This document shows, piece by piece, positions 41,898 through 50,629 of a stretch of 61,136 bases of DNA. Positions within the stretch are counted from its first letter, which is position 1, and each line of letters begins with the position of its first letter. Source of the stretch: Treponema sp. JC4 (GTDB lineage: Bacteria > Spirochaetota > Spirochaetia > Treponematales > Treponemataceae); contig NZ_AJGU01000015.1 of NCBI RefSeq assembly GCF_000260795.1, positions 1 through 61,136 on the forward strand. The letters run 5' to 3'. The position numbers were made by a program, and so were the translations under genes. Below the pieces are notes generated by a model, which did no database searches, was not told where the DNA came from, and saw only the letters and a list, made by a program, of their open reading frames with translations.

Positions 41898-43145
41898 ATG
41901 AAGAAAGTCCTTATCATAGATGAGAACCCCTTGTTCCGCGAATATTTAAAGCAGAAACTTTCTGAAGAGCAGATTGAAGTTGTGCTTACCCAGGAACGCC
42001 GGGATAGTTTTACTAAAATGATTACAAACCTGCCTAATCTTATCATTTATGATATTGAGCACATTAATTCTGGTGAAAACGAATTCTTTGAACAGAAAAG
42101 TTCTGAACCAAATACCGCAACAATTCCTACTATAATCACAGGTCCTCATCAGGATAAAAATCATATTGCAAGTCTTGCTAAGTACGGTGTAATTAAATAT
42201 TTTGAAAAACCTGTTCAGTTCGATTTACTTCTTGAATCAATCGGTAAGGTTTTAAAAACTCCCCTTTACATGGACGATTCTCCCTGCGTGCTGGACATCC
42301 ACAGAAACGGTGAAGTAATTTTTATTGAACTTGCCATGGGCTTAAATCACGAAAAAATCATGCTTATGCGTCACCGCCTTATTGAAATGATTAATCGTGA
42401 TAGAATTGACGTTCCAAAAGTTGTAATAATGCTTACAAACCTCAAGCTTACCTTTGCTGATGGTTTTAATCTGGAATTTCTTATTGATAACATTCTTTCC
42501 TGCCCAAAAGTTCAGCAGAAAAATGTAAAAGTACTTTCTCTAAGCCAGTACATGAGCGAATTTTTAATCGGACATGCAGATTACAACGAAATCGAAATGG
42601 CCACAACCCTTCCGCGAATTTTAACTTCCCTGCTGGGCGCTCAGGGCACCTCGAACGTTTCAGACTTAATTACCGATAAAATCCTTAGTCAGTCAGAAAC
42701 TTTGGGAAACGATTCAACTTCTGTTGATACCCGCTTCTCTTCAGATACATCAGTTTACAATTCCGCAAGCAAAAACACAGGAACCGTCCTGAAAATTGCA
42801 GTAATTGATGATAACCTGGAATCTCAGCAGGAAATCATCAGTATTTTTAATGCAATTGGCGGAGAATGCGTTGGTTATACTTCGGGACAGGAATTCCTTC
42901 AGAAATATCACGAAGAAAACTTCAATGCCATCATTCTGGATGTGCTTTTAAAGGATCAGACCGGATTAAATCTTATCCGCGCACTGAATACTGAACCTCT
43001 TTCACCACCGGTTGTTGTTTATTCTCAGGGCGTTCAGCGCGACTTTATTGTAAAAATCCTGACTTCAGGCGCAAAAGGCTTCCTTTTAAAACCACAAAAG
43101 CCTCAGGTTCTGGTTTCAAAAGTTCTTTCCCTCTTAAGCAACTAG
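41898..43145 (+). CDS. Double-receiver response regulator with a STAS-like middle domain
   Basis: 415 residues. Receiver 1 (about 1-125): acidic pair D8/E9 in LIIDENPL, phosphoacceptor D52, Lys in YFEKPV. Middle domain (about 130-245, VLDIHRNGEVIFIELAMGLN, then VVIMLTNLKLTFADGFNL) resembles a STAS-like fold, weakly. Receiver 2 (about 295-415): AVIDDNLESQQ, IILDVLLKDQTG, GFLLKPQKP. No DNA-binding or enzymatic output domain, so it probably acts by protein contact. No histidine kinase is adjacent; 12 nt separate it from the PHP gene. Confidence 0.8.
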   Translation: MKKVLIIDENPLFREYLKQKLSEEQIEVVLTQERRDSFTKMITNLPNLIIYDIEHINSGENEFFEQKSSEPNTATIPTIITGPHQDKNHIASLAKYGVIKYFEKPVQFDLLLESIGKVLKTPLYMDDSPCVLDIHRNGEVIFIELAMGLNHEKIMLMRHRLIEMINRDRIDVPKVVIMLTNLKLTFADGFNLEFLIDNILSCPKVQQKNVKVLSLSQYMSEFLIGHADYNEIEMATTLPRILTSLLGAQGTSNVSDLITDKILSQSETLGNDSTSVDTRFSSDTSVYNSASKNTGTVLKIAVIDDNLESQQEIISIFNAIGGECVGYTSGQEFLQKYHEENFNAIILDVLLKDQTGLNLIRALNTEPLSPPVVVYSQGVQRDFIVKILTSGAKGFLLKPQKPQVLVSKVLSLLSN

Positions 43146-43157
43146 CAGGAAAATAAA

Positions 43158-44012
43158 ATGATTAAAAAAGCTAATTTTCACACTCACACCACCTTCTGCG
43201 ACGGCCGCAGCACTGCAGAGGAAATGGTTCTTGCTGCAATTGAAAAAGGTTTTGATACACTGGGATTTTCCAGCCACTGCATGTATCCCTTTTCCAGCAG
43301 CTGGCATATTCCGGTAAAAAATGTTGACGCCTACTGCGCAGAAATCCGACGTTTAAAAGAAGCTTACAAAGATAAAATTGATATCAAACTTGGTTTTGAA
43401 GCTGATTACATTCCCTCCATTACCAGCCCGGACAAAAACGGTGATTACAAAGACTTCCAGCCTGATTTTCTGATTGGCTCTGTTCACTACATTGTAAAAG
43501 AAAACGGAAATTTTACGGTAGATGATAGCGCGGACAATGTCCGCGCGGCCCTTGCAAGGTACTACACCAAAGGCGGCGACTGGTCTACACTTGATTCGGC
43601 TGCCTATGTTCACGATTACTTTGAAGCGGAACGGGAAATGCTTAAAAAAGGCAACTTTGACATTATAGGTCATGCCGATTTAATCCGCATGAGAAACACA
43701 GTGCTTCACTACATGGACGAAAGGGAAAGTTACTATAAGGACGAAGTTAAACTTACTGCCGATGCCATAGCCCGTGCTGGAGTGATTGCCGAAATAAACA
43801 CAGGTGCCATTGCCCGCGGTAACATGGATGACGTATATCCTTCTGATTATTTTCTTAATCTGCTATATGAACGCGGTGTTCCTGTCTGCATAAACTCAGA
43901 TGCCCACGACGCTAAAAATCTGGATGCGGCATTTGAACGAGCTTCAGAATGTGCAAAAAAGGCTGGTTATAAAGAATTGAATTATCCGGGTGGGATTGTA
44001 ATTAAGTTATAA
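43158..44012 (+). CDS. PHP-domain phosphatase, histidinol-phosphatase (HisJ/HisK) type
   Basis: 284 residues. The metal-binding motifs ANFHTHTTFCDGRST, LGFSSHCMYPF, DIIGHADLIRM and INSDAHDAKNLDAAF are those of the HisK-type PHP phosphatases, which convert histidinol phosphate to histidinol. No other his gene is in the window. AGGAAAA precedes ATG 43158; probably cotranscribed with the double-receiver protein. Confidence 0.82.
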   Translation: MIKKANFHTHTTFCDGRSTAEEMVLAAIEKGFDTLGFSSHCMYPFSSSWHIPVKNVDAYCAEIRRLKEAYKDKIDIKLGFEADYIPSITSPDKNGDYKDFQPDFLIGSVHYIVKENGNFTVDDSADNVRAALARYYTKGGDWSTLDSAAYVHDYFEAEREMLKKGNFDIIGHADLIRMRNTVLHYMDERESYYKDEVKLTADAIARAGVIAEINTGAIARGNMDDVYPSDYFLNLLYERGVPVCINSDAHDAKNLDAAFERASECAKKAGYKELNYPGGIVIKL

Positions 44013-44017
44013 GATTT

Positions 44018-44134
44018 GCGTTAGCGCTGGGAGCGGCGCCGAAGGCGTTCGTAAGCAAACGAAGTTTGCGGCGAATGAAGCGATAGCGGAACCGCGGACA
44101 TAGCGACCGGCCGCCGAAGGCGGACGGGAACGCC
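44018..44134 (-). repeat. GC-rich palindromic repeat, family 3, copy 2
   Basis: On the minus strand it begins CGTTCCCGTCCGCC, contains GGCCGGTCGCTATGTCCG and GGTTCCGCTATCGCT and ends AGCGCTAACGC, matching 33808-33942 in order and ends. It lies between two convergent genes. Confidence 0.7.
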
Positions 44135-44140
44135 ATTTTT

Positions 44141-44497
44141 CTATCTATTGCGTCTTTCTTCTGCACTTGCGCAGTTAATGCACATAAGGGCATATGGAAG
44201 GGCACGGAGTCTTTCTTCAGGGATTTCTTTACCGCAGGCTACGCAGTAACCGTATTTTCCCTGAGAGATTCGTTCGAATGTGTTCTGAATGAGCTTAAGG
44301 CGGTTTGCATCCTGTGAACCAAGAGAAGTAAGCAATGTTCGGTCGATTGCATCTGCTGCAACATCGGCTTCATCACCGCTTTCAACTGACTTTACAAGGT
44401 CACGCATTTCATCACTCTGGCTAGCCAAAGATTCCAATATTGTTTTTTTCTGCTCGTGGAGCAGTGCTTCCATTTCTTTGATAAATTCTTGAGTCAT
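44141..44497 (-). CDS. DksA/TraR-type zinc-finger protein
   Basis: 118 residues from ATG 44497 (GAGGGGATT upstream). An N-terminal coiled region precedes the zinc finger CVACGKEIPEERLRALPYAL followed by CINC. DksA-like proteins bind the RNA polymerase secondary channel and modulate transcription with ppGpp; in spirochaetes they affect stringent-type responses. The longer open frame upstream is not family-like. Divergent from infA. Confidence 0.86.
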   Translation of the reverse strand: MTQEFIKEMEALLHEQKKTILESLASQSDEMRDLVKSVESGDEADVAADAIDRTLLTSLGSQDANRLKLIQNTFERISQGKYGYCVACGKEIPEERLRALPYALMCINCASAEERRNR

Positions 44498-44610
44498 AAT
44501 CCCCTCACTTTCTCGTGTTGTCAATATTTTTAGATTCGTATATACTAATATAATCGCAAAAAGTTGAAAAGACAACTTTTTTTTCAATCTATTTTTATTA
44601 AAGGTTAATC

Positions 44611-44829
44611 ATGGCAAAAGAAGAAGCTATTGAAGTTGAAGGAATTGTAAAAGAGGCACTTCCAAACACTACTTTCCGTGTTGAATTACAGAACGGTCAC
44701 ATCATCCTGGCTCACCTTTCGGGCAAAATGAGAAAGCACTACATCAGAATCGTTCCTGGCGACAGCGTAAAAGTTGCCCTCTCTCCTTACGATTTGAACA
44801 AGGGAAGAATCATCTTCCGCGAACGCTAG
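44611..44829 (+). CDS. infA: Translation initiation factor IF-1
   Basis: 72 residues, exact family length. [58 protein letters not shown] are diagnostic for the S1-fold factor that binds the 30S A site. AAAGGTT precedes ATG. Confidence 0.96.
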   Translation: MAKEEAIEVEGIVKEALPNTTFRVELQNGHIILAHLSGKMRKHYIRIVPGDSVKVALSPYDLNKGRIIFRER

Positions 44830-44847
44830 TTTTCACTCATCAACTGA

Positions 44848-44877
44848 TTGTCGGGTCATGCCCGGCAATAATTTTTT
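44848..44877 (+). terminator. Terminator after infA
   Basis: TTGTCGGG (44848-44855) and CCCGGCAA (44861-44868) pair with one G-U, loop of 5, followed by AATAATTTTTT-type run. Confidence 0.7.
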
Positions 44878-44893
44878 ACTTTAGGAAATCACT

Positions 44894-46132
44894 ATGACAC
44901 TCTATGAAGACTTAAAATGGCGCGGACTTATTAAAGACGTTGCAGGCGAAGAAGCAGATTTACAGAAGGTTCTGGACGGAGCCCCATTTTCTTTTTACTG
45001 GGGAACTGACCCTACAGCAGATTCTTTGCACTTAGGTCACTACTCTTCACTTTGTATGGCAAAGCGCCTTGCAAATGCCGGTCATCATCCGGTGCTTTTG
45101 TGCGGTGGCGCTACAGGTCGTATCGGAGACCCACGCCCAACAGCTGAACGCGAAATCATCAGCGAAGAAAGAGTAAACGCAAACATCAACGGAATCCGTA
45201 ATCAGATTAAAACTCTTGTTCCAACTGCAGAACTTGTTGATAACTACGATTGGATGAAGGATTACACTTTCTTAAACTTCCTCCGCGACATTGGTAAGTA
45301 CATCAACGTAAACTACATGCTGGATAAGGATATTATCCGCCGCCGCCTGGAAACTGGTATTACTTTTGCAGAGTTCTCTTACATGCTCTTGCAGGGCTAC
45401 GATTTTATGCACCTCTACCAGGAAAAGAACTGTATCATGCAGGTTGCAGGTTCTGACCAGTGGGGTAACATTACAACTGGCGTTGATTTAATCCGCAAAA
45501 ATCTTGATAAGACTGCTTATGCCTTTACAATGCCGCTTATTCTTGACCCAAGCGGAAAGAAATTCGGTAAGTCTGAAGGTAACGCTCTCTGGCTTGATAA
45601 GGATAAGACTTCTCCATACGAAATCTACCAGTATCTTATCAACTCTGATGACTCTAAGGTTCTGGAATATCTTAAGGTATTCACCTTCCTTTCTAAGGAG
45701 CAGATTGAAGATATTTACGCTCAGCAGCAGGCAGCACCGGAAACACGTATTGCTCAGAAGACACTTGCCTGGGAAGTTGTAAAAGACATTCACGGTCAGG
45801 CAGAAGCAGACAACGCTGTAAACGTAAGCCAGAAGCTTTTTGCAGGAGATTTCAAAGGTCTTTCTGTAAAAGACATTAAATCAGGAATGAAGAGCGTTCC
45901 TTCCTTTGATTTTGCAGAAGAACTTCCTTTAGTAGACGTTCTTGTAAACAACAAGATCGCCTCTTCAAAACGCGAGGCCCGCGAGTTCATCAGTGGAAAC
46001 GCAATCAGCATAAACGGCGAAGTAATCAACGACCCTACAAAAGTCATCACAAAAGACATGGCAATTGAAGGCGAGATTCTGATTTTCCGCCGCGGTAAGA
46101 AGAAGTATTTTATTGGAAACATTGTAAAATAA
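44894..46132 (+). CDS. tyrS: Tyrosyl-tRNA synthetase
   Basis: 412 residues. Class I motifs: HLGH in ADSLHLGHYSSL, CGGATGRIGDPR, GSDQWGNITTGVDLI and KFGKSEGNALWL (KMSKS equivalent). The C-terminal S4 RNA-binding domain (NNKIASSKREAREFISGNA) is complete. AGGAAATC precedes ATG. No T-box leader is seen. Confidence 0.96.
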   Translation: MTLYEDLKWRGLIKDVAGEEADLQKVLDGAPFSFYWGTDPTADSLHLGHYSSLCMAKRLANAGHHPVLLCGGATGRIGDPRPTAEREIISEERVNANINGIRNQIKTLVPTAELVDNYDWMKDYTFLNFLRDIGKYINVNYMLDKDIIRRRLETGITFAEFSYMLLQGYDFMHLYQEKNCIMQVAGSDQWGNITTGVDLIRKNLDKTAYAFTMPLILDPSGKKFGKSEGNALWLDKDKTSPYEIYQYLINSDDSKVLEYLKVFTFLSKEQIEDIYAQQQAAPETRIAQKTLAWEVVKDIHGQAEADNAVNVSQKLFAGDFKGLSVKDIKSGMKSVPSFDFAEELPLVDVLVNNKIASSKREAREFISGNAISINGEVINDPTKVITKDMAIEGEILIFRRGKKKYFIGNIVK

Positions 46133-46148
46133 GTTATATACAGAAGAA

Positions 46149-46293
46149 CGCATCTAAAAAACAGCGCGAAGGAGAGATGCGGATTTCAAAAACACTCTGA
46201 TTGTGGAGGTCGCGAGAGCGACCAATATTATAGTTACTATGCCACAATCAGCAGTGTAGGTATTATCTGAAAAAGTAGACCTTTTTCAGATAA
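46149..46293. other. Highly structured intergenic region, candidate non-coding RNA
   Basis: Three structures in a row. Hairpin CGCATCT/AGATGCG (46149-46155/46175-46181). A three-way junction: closing stem CTGATTGTGG (46197-46206)/CCACAATCAG (46242-46251), with GGTCGC-GAGA-GCGACC (46208-46223) and ATAG-TTA-CTAT (46230-46240) inside. A 13-bp perfect hairpin TTATCTGAAAAAG/CTTTTTCAGATAA (46263-46275/46281-46293). No T run follows; strand is not determined. No known RNA family is recognised. Confidence 0.55.
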
Positions 46294-46410
46294 ACTCGGT
46301 TTTGGAATTCGCATTTCGACTGGAAGCTGTTTTTTTTGTTAACGGCACTTTTATGTAGATAGCTTTTTTTCTTGTCTTTTTTGTTTCTATGCATAATAAT
46401 TTTATATATT

Positions 46411-47979
46411 ATGTTAATAAAAGTTTTTCTCTTACTCGCCTTTTTTGTCATTTTTATCCAGGTCGGTATCAAATGCCGCAACTCAGGTAAAAATGTCACC
46501 GGTTATGTTCTTGGCGGACGCTCAGTCGGCCCCTGGCTCACAGCCTTTGCTTACGGAACTTCTTATTTTTCTGCCGTAATTTTTGTTGGTTATGCCGGAC
46601 AGTTCGGCTGGAACTTCGGCGTCGCTTCCACCTGGATTGGTCTTGGAAACGCCTTCATCGGTTCTTTAATGCCTTGGGCAATTCTTGGCCGCCGTACCAG
46701 AATCATGACTCAGCACCTTAATTCAAAAACAATGCCTGACTTTTTCGGACAGCGTTTTGAATCAAAGAAGCTTAAGATTGCCGCTTCTGCCATCACCTTC
46801 CTCTTTTTAATTCCTTACACCGCTTCGCTTTTCAACGGACTTTCCCGCCTTTTCCGCATGGCCTTCAATGTTGATTATTCTGTCTGTGTAATCGGAATGG
46901 CAGTCCTTACAGCTGTTTACGTTATCATCGGCGGCTACATGGCAACTGCAGTCAACGATTTTATTCAGGGAATTATCATGCTGGTGGGAATTACTGCCGT
47001 TGTAGGCACTGTTCTTGCTAAAAACGGCGGCTTCATGCAGTCGCTTGCCCTTATGAGTGAAATTGAATCTCCGGTTATGAAGGGGGCTTATACTTCCTTC
47101 TTTGGCCCGGATCCATTTTACCTGCTGGTTGTAGTTCTTCTTACTTCGCTTGGAACCTGGGGTCTTCCTCAGATGGTAGGAAAATTCTACGCAATCAAAA
47201 ACGAGCGTTCAATTAAAATCGGAACTGTAATCTCAACCTTCTTTGCCACAATCGTTGCGGGCGGATGTTACTTCCTGGGCGGTTTTGGACGCCTCTTTAC
47301 AAGTCAGGATGTAGTTTCTGCCCAGGGCTTTGACAGCATCATTCCTACAATGCTTTCAGGCCTCGGCGACGTCCTTATTGCAATAGTCCTTATTCTTGTC
47401 CTGTCAGCTTCAATGTCTACCCTTTCTTCCCTGGTTCTTACTTCAAGCTCGACCCTGACTCTGGACTTTATCAATTCCTTTAAGAAAAACAAGGCTTCAG
47501 AAAAGCAGAATCTTATTGTACTGCGCCTCTTTGTAGCAGTTTTCATTTTGATTTCTGCCGTAATTGCCATTGTTCAGGCAAAATCCCGCGTTACTTTCAT
47601 CGCCCAGCTGATGGGAATTTCCTGGGGTGCTCTTTCTGGCTCCTTCCTGGCTCCATTCTTCTACGGCCTTTACTGGAAAAAGGTTACTAAGCCTGCTGTT
47701 GCAGTTTCCTTCATTTTTGGTTCTGTAATGATGATAATTCAGCTGCTTATTTCGATGAAGATAATCGCTGTTGCAGGCCCTGTTCTTACTTTAATCTTTA
47801 AGAACTCGCTTTATTCCGGCGTATTCTCTATGCTGGCTTCTCTTCTGCTTGTGCCTTGCGTAAGCCTGCTTACAAGAAAAGCTATCCCGTCTGATATTGA
47901 AAAGATGTTCGACTGCTATAACCAGACAGTTATGGTTCCTGTAAAAGAAATTCTTACAGACGACGAAGAAGATAAATAA
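46411..47979 (+). CDS. Sodium:solute symporter (SSS/SLC5 family)
   Basis: 522 residues from ATG 46411; an earlier ATG at 46372 adds 13 hydrophobic residues and cannot be excluded. About 13 membrane helices. GYVLGGRSVGPWLTAFAYGT and the ARxxGxG-like YVIIGGYMATAVNDFIQGII segment are typical of SSS transporters. Substrate (amino acid, sugar or organic acid) is not evident. No Shine-Dalgarno. A structured region lies upstream. Confidence 0.88.
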   Translation: MLIKVFLLLAFFVIFIQVGIKCRNSGKNVTGYVLGGRSVGPWLTAFAYGTSYFSAVIFVGYAGQFGWNFGVASTWIGLGNAFIGSLMPWAILGRRTRIMTQHLNSKTMPDFFGQRFESKKLKIAASAITFLFLIPYTASLFNGLSRLFRMAFNVDYSVCVIGMAVLTAVYVIIGGYMATAVNDFIQGIIMLVGITAVVGTVLAKNGGFMQSLALMSEIESPVMKGAYTSFFGPDPFYLLVVVLLTSLGTWGLPQMVGKFYAIKNERSIKIGTVISTFFATIVAGGCYFLGGFGRLFTSQDVVSAQGFDSIIPTMLSGLGDVLIAIVLILVLSASMSTLSSLVLTSSSTLTLDFINSFKKNKASEKQNLIVLRLFVAVFILISAVIAIVQAKSRVTFIAQLMGISWGALSGSFLAPFFYGLYWKKVTKPAVAVSFIFGSVMMIIQLLISMKIIAVAGPVLTLIFKNSLYSGVFSMLASLLLVPCVSLLTRKAIPSDIEKMFDCYNQTVMVPVKEILTDDEEDK

Positions 47980-47990
47980 GAGATTTGATT

Positions 47991-48560
47991 TTATTTATTG
48001 TAGCTTCTGACTAATCCACGGACAGCGGTAAATACGCCGCTGATTCCGTTACTCATCACGCCAAGCCAGATAAAAAATCCGAAGGGCAGTAAATAAACTG
48101 CATAGCGGAAAAATAAAAGCCCGAAGAAAAGCTGAGCCGCTTTTGAAAAGAGCATTTTCCATAAATCACCACGGGTATAATTGCGTTTCTGGCGCGGGCG
48201 GCGTGTATAAGTGTAATTCCAGCCCTTGTAATTATTATAATTACCGTATGAGCGCTGGCTTCCAGCCGACTGATTAAACCACTGATAGAAAGGATCACTT
48301 TCATACTGAGACTGATCAGCACCGCTTGTCTGAGAACCGTAAGCATTATAATCTGAATAACCCAAATCATAATTACGGCGCTTTGTTTCATCCCCAAGAA
48401 CATCGTAGGCGGCGCTAATCTGCTTGAATTTTTCTTCTGCAACTGCATCACCAGCATTTCTATCCGGATGATATTTAAATGCAAGAGTACGATAGGCCTT
48501 TTTAATTTCGTCAGCGGTGGCGGTCTTTGATACGCCAAGCACTTCGTAGTAATCAGTCAT
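47991..48560 (-). CDS. J-domain protein with C-terminal membrane segment
   Basis: 189 residues from ATG 48560. J domain [20 protein letters not shown] with the HPD motif ([10 protein letters not shown]) at about 32-34. A G/Y/N/Q-rich linker ([12 protein letters not shown]...) follows, then a hydrophobic C-terminus ([20 protein letters not shown]), so the protein may recruit DnaK to the membrane. It lacks DnaJ zinc fingers. It is convergent with the symporter, 11 nt apart. Confidence 0.85.
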   Translation of the reverse strand: MTDYYEVLGVSKTATADEIKKAYRTLAFKYHPDRNAGDAVAEEKFKQISAAYDVLGDETKRRNYDLGYSDYNAYGSQTSGADQSQYESDPFYQWFNQSAGSQRSYGNYNNYKGWNYTYTRRPRQKRNYTRGDLWKMLFSKAAQLFFGLLFFRYAVYLLPFGFFIWLGVMSNGISGVFTAVRGLVRSYNK

Positions 48561-48644
48561 ATATAGTAAAATAAACATAATTTCTAAAAGTTGCAATAAA
48601 AAAAACAAAAAACGAAAATTTATATTGTATACAACACTTTTTCT

Positions 48645-48673
48645 TTGACTTTTTTCATTTTCATTCGTATATT
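48645..48673 (+). promoter_or_regulatory. Promoter of trxA
   Basis: TTGACT (48645-48650) and TATATT (48668-48673), spacer 17 nt. Confidence 0.6.
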
Positions 48674-48703
48674 TAAACTATCAACCATAAGCGAGGTAAA
48701 ACT

Positions 48704-49009
48704 ATGGCAGAAATTAACGTAACAAACGCAACTTTTCAGAAAGAAGTTTTGGAATCGGATAAACCGGTTTTAGTAGATTTTTGGGCTCCATGGTGCGGAC
48801 CATGTAAAATGCTGGGTCCAGTTGTAGCAGAAATTGCGGAAGAACACCCGGAAATTAAGGTTTGCAAAGTAAACGTAGATGATGAAGATGAGCTTGCACA
48901 GCAGTTTGGTGTTATGAGTATTCCTTTTGTAGCAGTTTTCAAAGGTGGAAATCTTGTAAAATCAACAGTAGGCTTTCAATCAAAAGAAAACCTGTTAAAT
49001 CTCATTTAA
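48704..49009 (+). CDS. trxA: Thioredoxin
   Basis: 101 residues. DFWAPWCGPCKMLGPVVAEI contains the WCGPC redox site; the cis-proline is in MSIPFVAVF and the KSTVGFQSKENL tail is normal. Reduces protein disulfides in the cytoplasm. GAGGT before ATG. No thioredoxin reductase is adjacent. Confidence 0.95.
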   Translation: MAEINVTNATFQKEVLESDKPVLVDFWAPWCGPCKMLGPVVAEIAEEHPEIKVCKVNVDDEDELAQQFGVMSIPFVAVFKGGNLVKSTVGFQSKENLLNLI

Positions 49010-49048
49010 GTTCTATCTTAATCAGATTAAAACTTTTATTATCTTCTT

Positions 49049-49100
49049 AAATATGCTATGATACTGATAGTAATACTATCATGCAATTTATAGCATATTT
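49049..49100. promoter_or_regulatory. galT operator region: two nested palindromes
   Basis: Outer arms AAATATGCTAT (49049-49059) and ATAGCATATTT (49090-49100) are perfect inverted repeats. Inside is TGATAG-TAATA-CTATCA (49065-49081). A TATGAT -10 box (49057-49062) lies in the left outer arm, so a bound protein would block it. The inner palindrome matches one at glpK (59154-59170). Confidence 0.65.
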
Positions 49101-49114
49101 CAGGAGATTTTTTT

Positions 49115-50629
49115 ATGACTATTTACGAAAATATCAATCGTCTTACTTCTTATGCTCTTCTTAATTCACTTATCACAAAGCAGGATGTAATTTACACAAA
49201 AAACCGCCTTCTTGAGCTTTTTCAGCTTGACGGCTTTGAAAACGACGAACAGGCCTCTGCACTTCCTGAAGTAAAAACAGAAGAACTCGAAGAAATCTTA
49301 AAAGAACTTCTGGACTGGGCTGGTCAGAACGGTATTTTCCAGGACGAAGGAATTGTTACCCGCGACCTTTTTGATACAAAAATTATGGGACTCCTTCTTC
49401 CTCCTCCATCTGATATTATTGATATTTTCAACACACTTTATGAAGAAGAATCTCCTGAAGCTGCAACTGACTGGTATTACAAATTTTCATGCGATACAGA
49501 CTATATCCGCCGTTACCGTGTCTGCAAGGATTTGAAATGGAAAACAGAAACCCAGTACGGCGACATCGACATTACAATCAACCTTTCAAAACCAGAAAAA
49601 GATCCTAAGGCTATTGCTGCTGCCCGCAATGCAAAACAGAGCGGCTACCCTGCATGTCTTTTGTGCAAGGAAAATGAAGGTTATGCAGGCCGTCTCAATC
49701 ATGCTGCCCGCCAGAATCACCGCATTATTCCTCTTACTCTCAACGGCGAAGACTGGAATCTTCAGTATTCTCCATACGTTTACTACAACGAGCACTGTAT
49801 CGTTTTTGATTCACGCCATATCCCGATGAAAATTGAACGCGCAACTTTTGTACGACTTCTGGACTTTGTAACTCTCTTCCCTCACTACATTTTGGGAAGT
49901 AACGCAGATATTCCAATCGTTGGTGGATCAATTCTTACTCACAACCACTTCCAGGGTGGCCGCTACGAATTCCCTATGGCAAAAGCTCCTGTAGAAAAAG
50001 AATTCAAACTTAAGAAATTCCCTAAGGTAAAGGCTGGAATAGTAAAATGGCCTATGAGCGTTATCCGTATTACAGGAAAAAAAGCTTCTGACCTTGTAGA
50101 CTGTGCAACTTACATTCTTGACGCATGGCGCGGCTACACAGATAAGGATGCTTTCATCTTTGCAGAAACAAACGGCGAGCAGCACAACACAATCACTCCT
50201 ATTGCACGCCGCCGTGGAAAGCTTTTTGAACTTGACCTTGTACTCCGCAACAACATTACAACTGAAGAACACCCAATGGGCGTTTATCACCCTCACGCAA
50301 ACCTTCACCACATCAAAAAGGAAAATATCGGTTTGATTGAAGTAATGGGACTTGCAGTTCTTCCAAGCCGTCTTAAAAACGAACTTGGCTTCCTTGCAAA
50401 AGCAATGTGCAACAAGGATGATTTACGCAAAGACGAAAGAACAGCAAAACACGCAGACTGGGCAGAAGACATTCTCAGACGCTATCCCAACTTCAGCGGC
50501 AAAAATGCCGACGAAATTCTCCGTAAAGAAACAGGTCTTGTTTTCAGTAAGGTTCTTGAAGACGCTGGAGTTTACAAAAGAACTCCAGAGGGAGCAGAAG
50601 CCTTCCAGCGTTTCATTAATGTTCTGTAA
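49115..50629 (+). CDS. galT: UDP-glucose:hexose-1-phosphate uridylyltransferase, class II
   Basis: 504 residues, the length of the class II (Gram-positive-type) enzyme rather than the 350-residue class I. Landmarks are MTIYENINRLTSYAL, PACLLCKENEGYAGRLNHAA, IVGGSILTHNHFQGG (active-site region) and MGVYHPHANLHHIKKENIGL. Galactose use by the Leloir pathway; no galK or galE is adjacent. CAGGAG precedes ATG. Its end overlaps the convergent EAL gene by 14 nt. Confidence 0.92.
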   Translation: MTIYENINRLTSYALLNSLITKQDVIYTKNRLLELFQLDGFENDEQASALPEVKTEELEEILKELLDWAGQNGIFQDEGIVTRDLFDTKIMGLLLPPPSDIIDIFNTLYEEESPEAATDWYYKFSCDTDYIRRYRVCKDLKWKTETQYGDIDITINLSKPEKDPKAIAAARNAKQSGYPACLLCKENEGYAGRLNHAARQNHRIIPLTLNGEDWNLQYSPYVYYNEHCIVFDSRHIPMKIERATFVRLLDFVTLFPHYILGSNADIPIVGGSILTHNHFQGGRYEFPMAKAPVEKEFKLKKFPKVKAGIVKWPMSVIRITGKKASDLVDCATYILDAWRGYTDKDAFIFAETNGEQHNTITPIARRRGKLFELDLVLRNNITTEEHPMGVYHPHANLHHIKKENIGLIEVMGLAVLPSRLKNELGFLAKAMCNKDDLRKDERTAKHADWAEDILRRYPNFSGKNADEILRKETGLVFSKVLEDAGVYKRTPEGAEAFQRFINVL

